From contig JAAZXZ010000033.1 in assembly GCA_014239895.1 (NCBI GenBank), forward strand, positions 1-7,623: a stretch of 7,623 bases of DNA. The letters are read 5' to 3'. The stretch comes from Flavobacteriaceae bacterium (GTDB lineage Bacteria; Bacteroidota; Bacteroidia; Flavobacteriales; Flavobacteriaceae). The notes below the pieces were generated by a model. It was not told where the DNA came from and searched no databases. It worked only from the letters and a program-made list of their open reading frames with translations. The position numbers were made by a program, and so were the translations under genes. This document shows, in pieces, positions 7,027 through 7,623 of this stretch; the stretch's first letter is position 1, and every line of letters begins with the position of its first letter.

Positions 7027-7623
7027 AACATTGATTTATATTTTTTTATGCCTTTTAAACCAATTTTATATTTTAAAAAAATATCGCCAAAAACAATTGC
7101 TTTTATGTTTAACAATAATATTATATGGTGAAATAATTTTAGATATGACAAAGTACCATAATATTTATAAAATATAGCAGCTCGAGCAAAAATTATTTTA
7201 TCTTTTCCTACAACCTGTCCAGAACTAATAGATTTATGTAAAAGTATAACTTTTGGACAATGAATAATGTTTAATTTTTTTTCTAGCGCATTCCTCAAAA
7301 AAATATATTCATCTCCAGTTTCAAAAGTTGAACCAAGCCCAAATTTAGAGTCAAATTGAATCTTATTTTTTATAATACTATCTCTTCTAAAAGCTATTAG
7401 AAATGAATTAATCATTGAAATTGATCTTTTATTATGAGTTTTTATCCTTAGATAATCTTTAAATGGCTCTCCTAGTTCATTACTTGCTTGGTATGTTATT
7501 ATATCAGCATCCTTGTTTTTAGTAAATGAATTTTTAATTGTTTCAACAAAATCTGAACAATAGATTACATCATCATCAGAGAGTAAACAAATTTCTTCTT
7601 TTGAGTTATTAATTGCTAAATTC
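7023..7623 (-). CDS. Family 2 glycosyltransferase, N-terminus beyond window edge
   Basis: This is the C-terminal part of a family 2 glycosyltransferase. The frame is open from the right edge (first full codon at 7622) to the TGA at 7023-7025, giving 199 residues without a stop. The Met at 7415 is internal, because coding continues upstream with NLAINNSKEEICLLSDDDV, the GT-A helix and strand leading to the DxD metal-binding motif (DDD). Then follow residues reading GLGSTFETGDEYIFLRNAL, typical of the acceptor-side acidic (ED-like) motif of polysaccharide GT2 enzymes, and a basic C-terminus. Missing are the first strand and the nucleotide-binding DDGS-type region, roughly 80 residues. A weakly hydrophobic stretch near the end (FHHIILLLNIKAIVFGDIF) may lie against the membrane. 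It is coupled to the ketoisomerase gene by a 4-base ATGA overlap. The likely role is adding a sugar to a lipid-linked O-antigen or exopolysaccharide unit; the sugar is unknown. Confidence 0.85.
   Translation of the reverse strand, partial: NLAINNSKEEICLLSDDDVIYCSDFVETIKNSFTKNKDADIITYQASNELGEPFKDYLRIKTHNKRSISMINSFLIAFRRDSIIKNKIQFDSKFGLGSTFETGDEYIFLRNALEKKLNIIHCPKVILLHKSISSGQVVGKDKIIFARAAIFYKYYGTLSYLKLFHHIILLLNIKAIVFGDIFLKYKIGLKGIKKYKSML

Noticed and set aside
7023..7415. Stand-alone 130-residue protein starting at the Met at 7415
   Set aside because: The same frame stays open to the window edge and encodes the glycosyltransferase DxD region upstream, so this Met is internal and the gene is a truncated longer one.
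1..7623. Defence, phage, CRISPR, toxin-antitoxin or mobile-element system
   Set aside because: All open frames are accounted for by metabolic, transport and envelope genes; no spaced repeats, inverted-repeat ends, transposase, nuclease or toxin motifs were seen.

Overview
The window looks like a chromosomal segment of a low-GC member of the Bacteroidota, most likely Flavobacteriia. This rests on several things seen together. The DNA is very AT-rich and tightly packed. Start codons lack Shine-Dalgarno sites and sit in A/T-rich leaders. Two upstream regions carry perfect matches to the Bacteroidota -7 promoter motif TAnnTTTG. The proteins (signal-peptide-bearing alanine symporter, CBS-core PLP enzyme, LolC/E-type permease, NamZ/DUF1343 muramidase, FtsE with an adjacent family 2 glycosyltransferase) resemble flavobacterial versions. 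No tRNA, rRNA, IS element, CRISPR array or phage gene was found.

There are three transcription blocks. Block 1 (about 1-3776, minus strand) reads, in order of transcription, an FtsX/LolE-like ABC permease, a CBS/cysteine-synthase-type PLP enzyme, and a sodium:alanine symporter (AGCS) whose C-terminus lies beyond the left edge. Block 2 (3786-6604, plus strand) is a compact unit of an exo-beta-N-acetylmuramidase (NamZ, DUF1343), the ATPase FtsE, and a family 2 glycosyltransferase, with a 9-base gap and then a 4-base ATGA overlap. Block 3 (6607-7623, minus strand) is the downstream end of what is probably a surface-polysaccharide locus: the C-terminal part of a family 2 glycosyltransferase that enters from the right edge, coupled by an ATGA overlap to an FdtA/QdtA-type dTDP-sugar 3,4-ketoisomerase.

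Functionally, the centre is about the cell envelope. NamZ trims peptidoglycan fragments, FtsE normally drives FtsX-dependent activation of cell-wall hydrolases, the LolE-like permease probably belongs to a lipoprotein-release or MacB-type exporter, and the right end makes dTDP-deoxyketosugars and transfers sugars. The left end concerns amino acids (uptake of alanine/glycine; sulfur amino-acid synthesis). Blocks 1 and 2 diverge with only 9 bases between the two start codons, and blocks 2 and 3 converge with 2 bases between stop codons, so control elements there must overlap coding sequence.

I do not see a clearly novel system. The points most worth a second look are the forced non-ATG start and minimal divergent junction of the permease, the namZ-ftsE-glycosyltransferase linkage, and the lone ketoisomerase gene at the edge of a polysaccharide locus. 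No stretch over 300 bases is without a gene; the longest intergenic gap is 60 bases (1465-1524).
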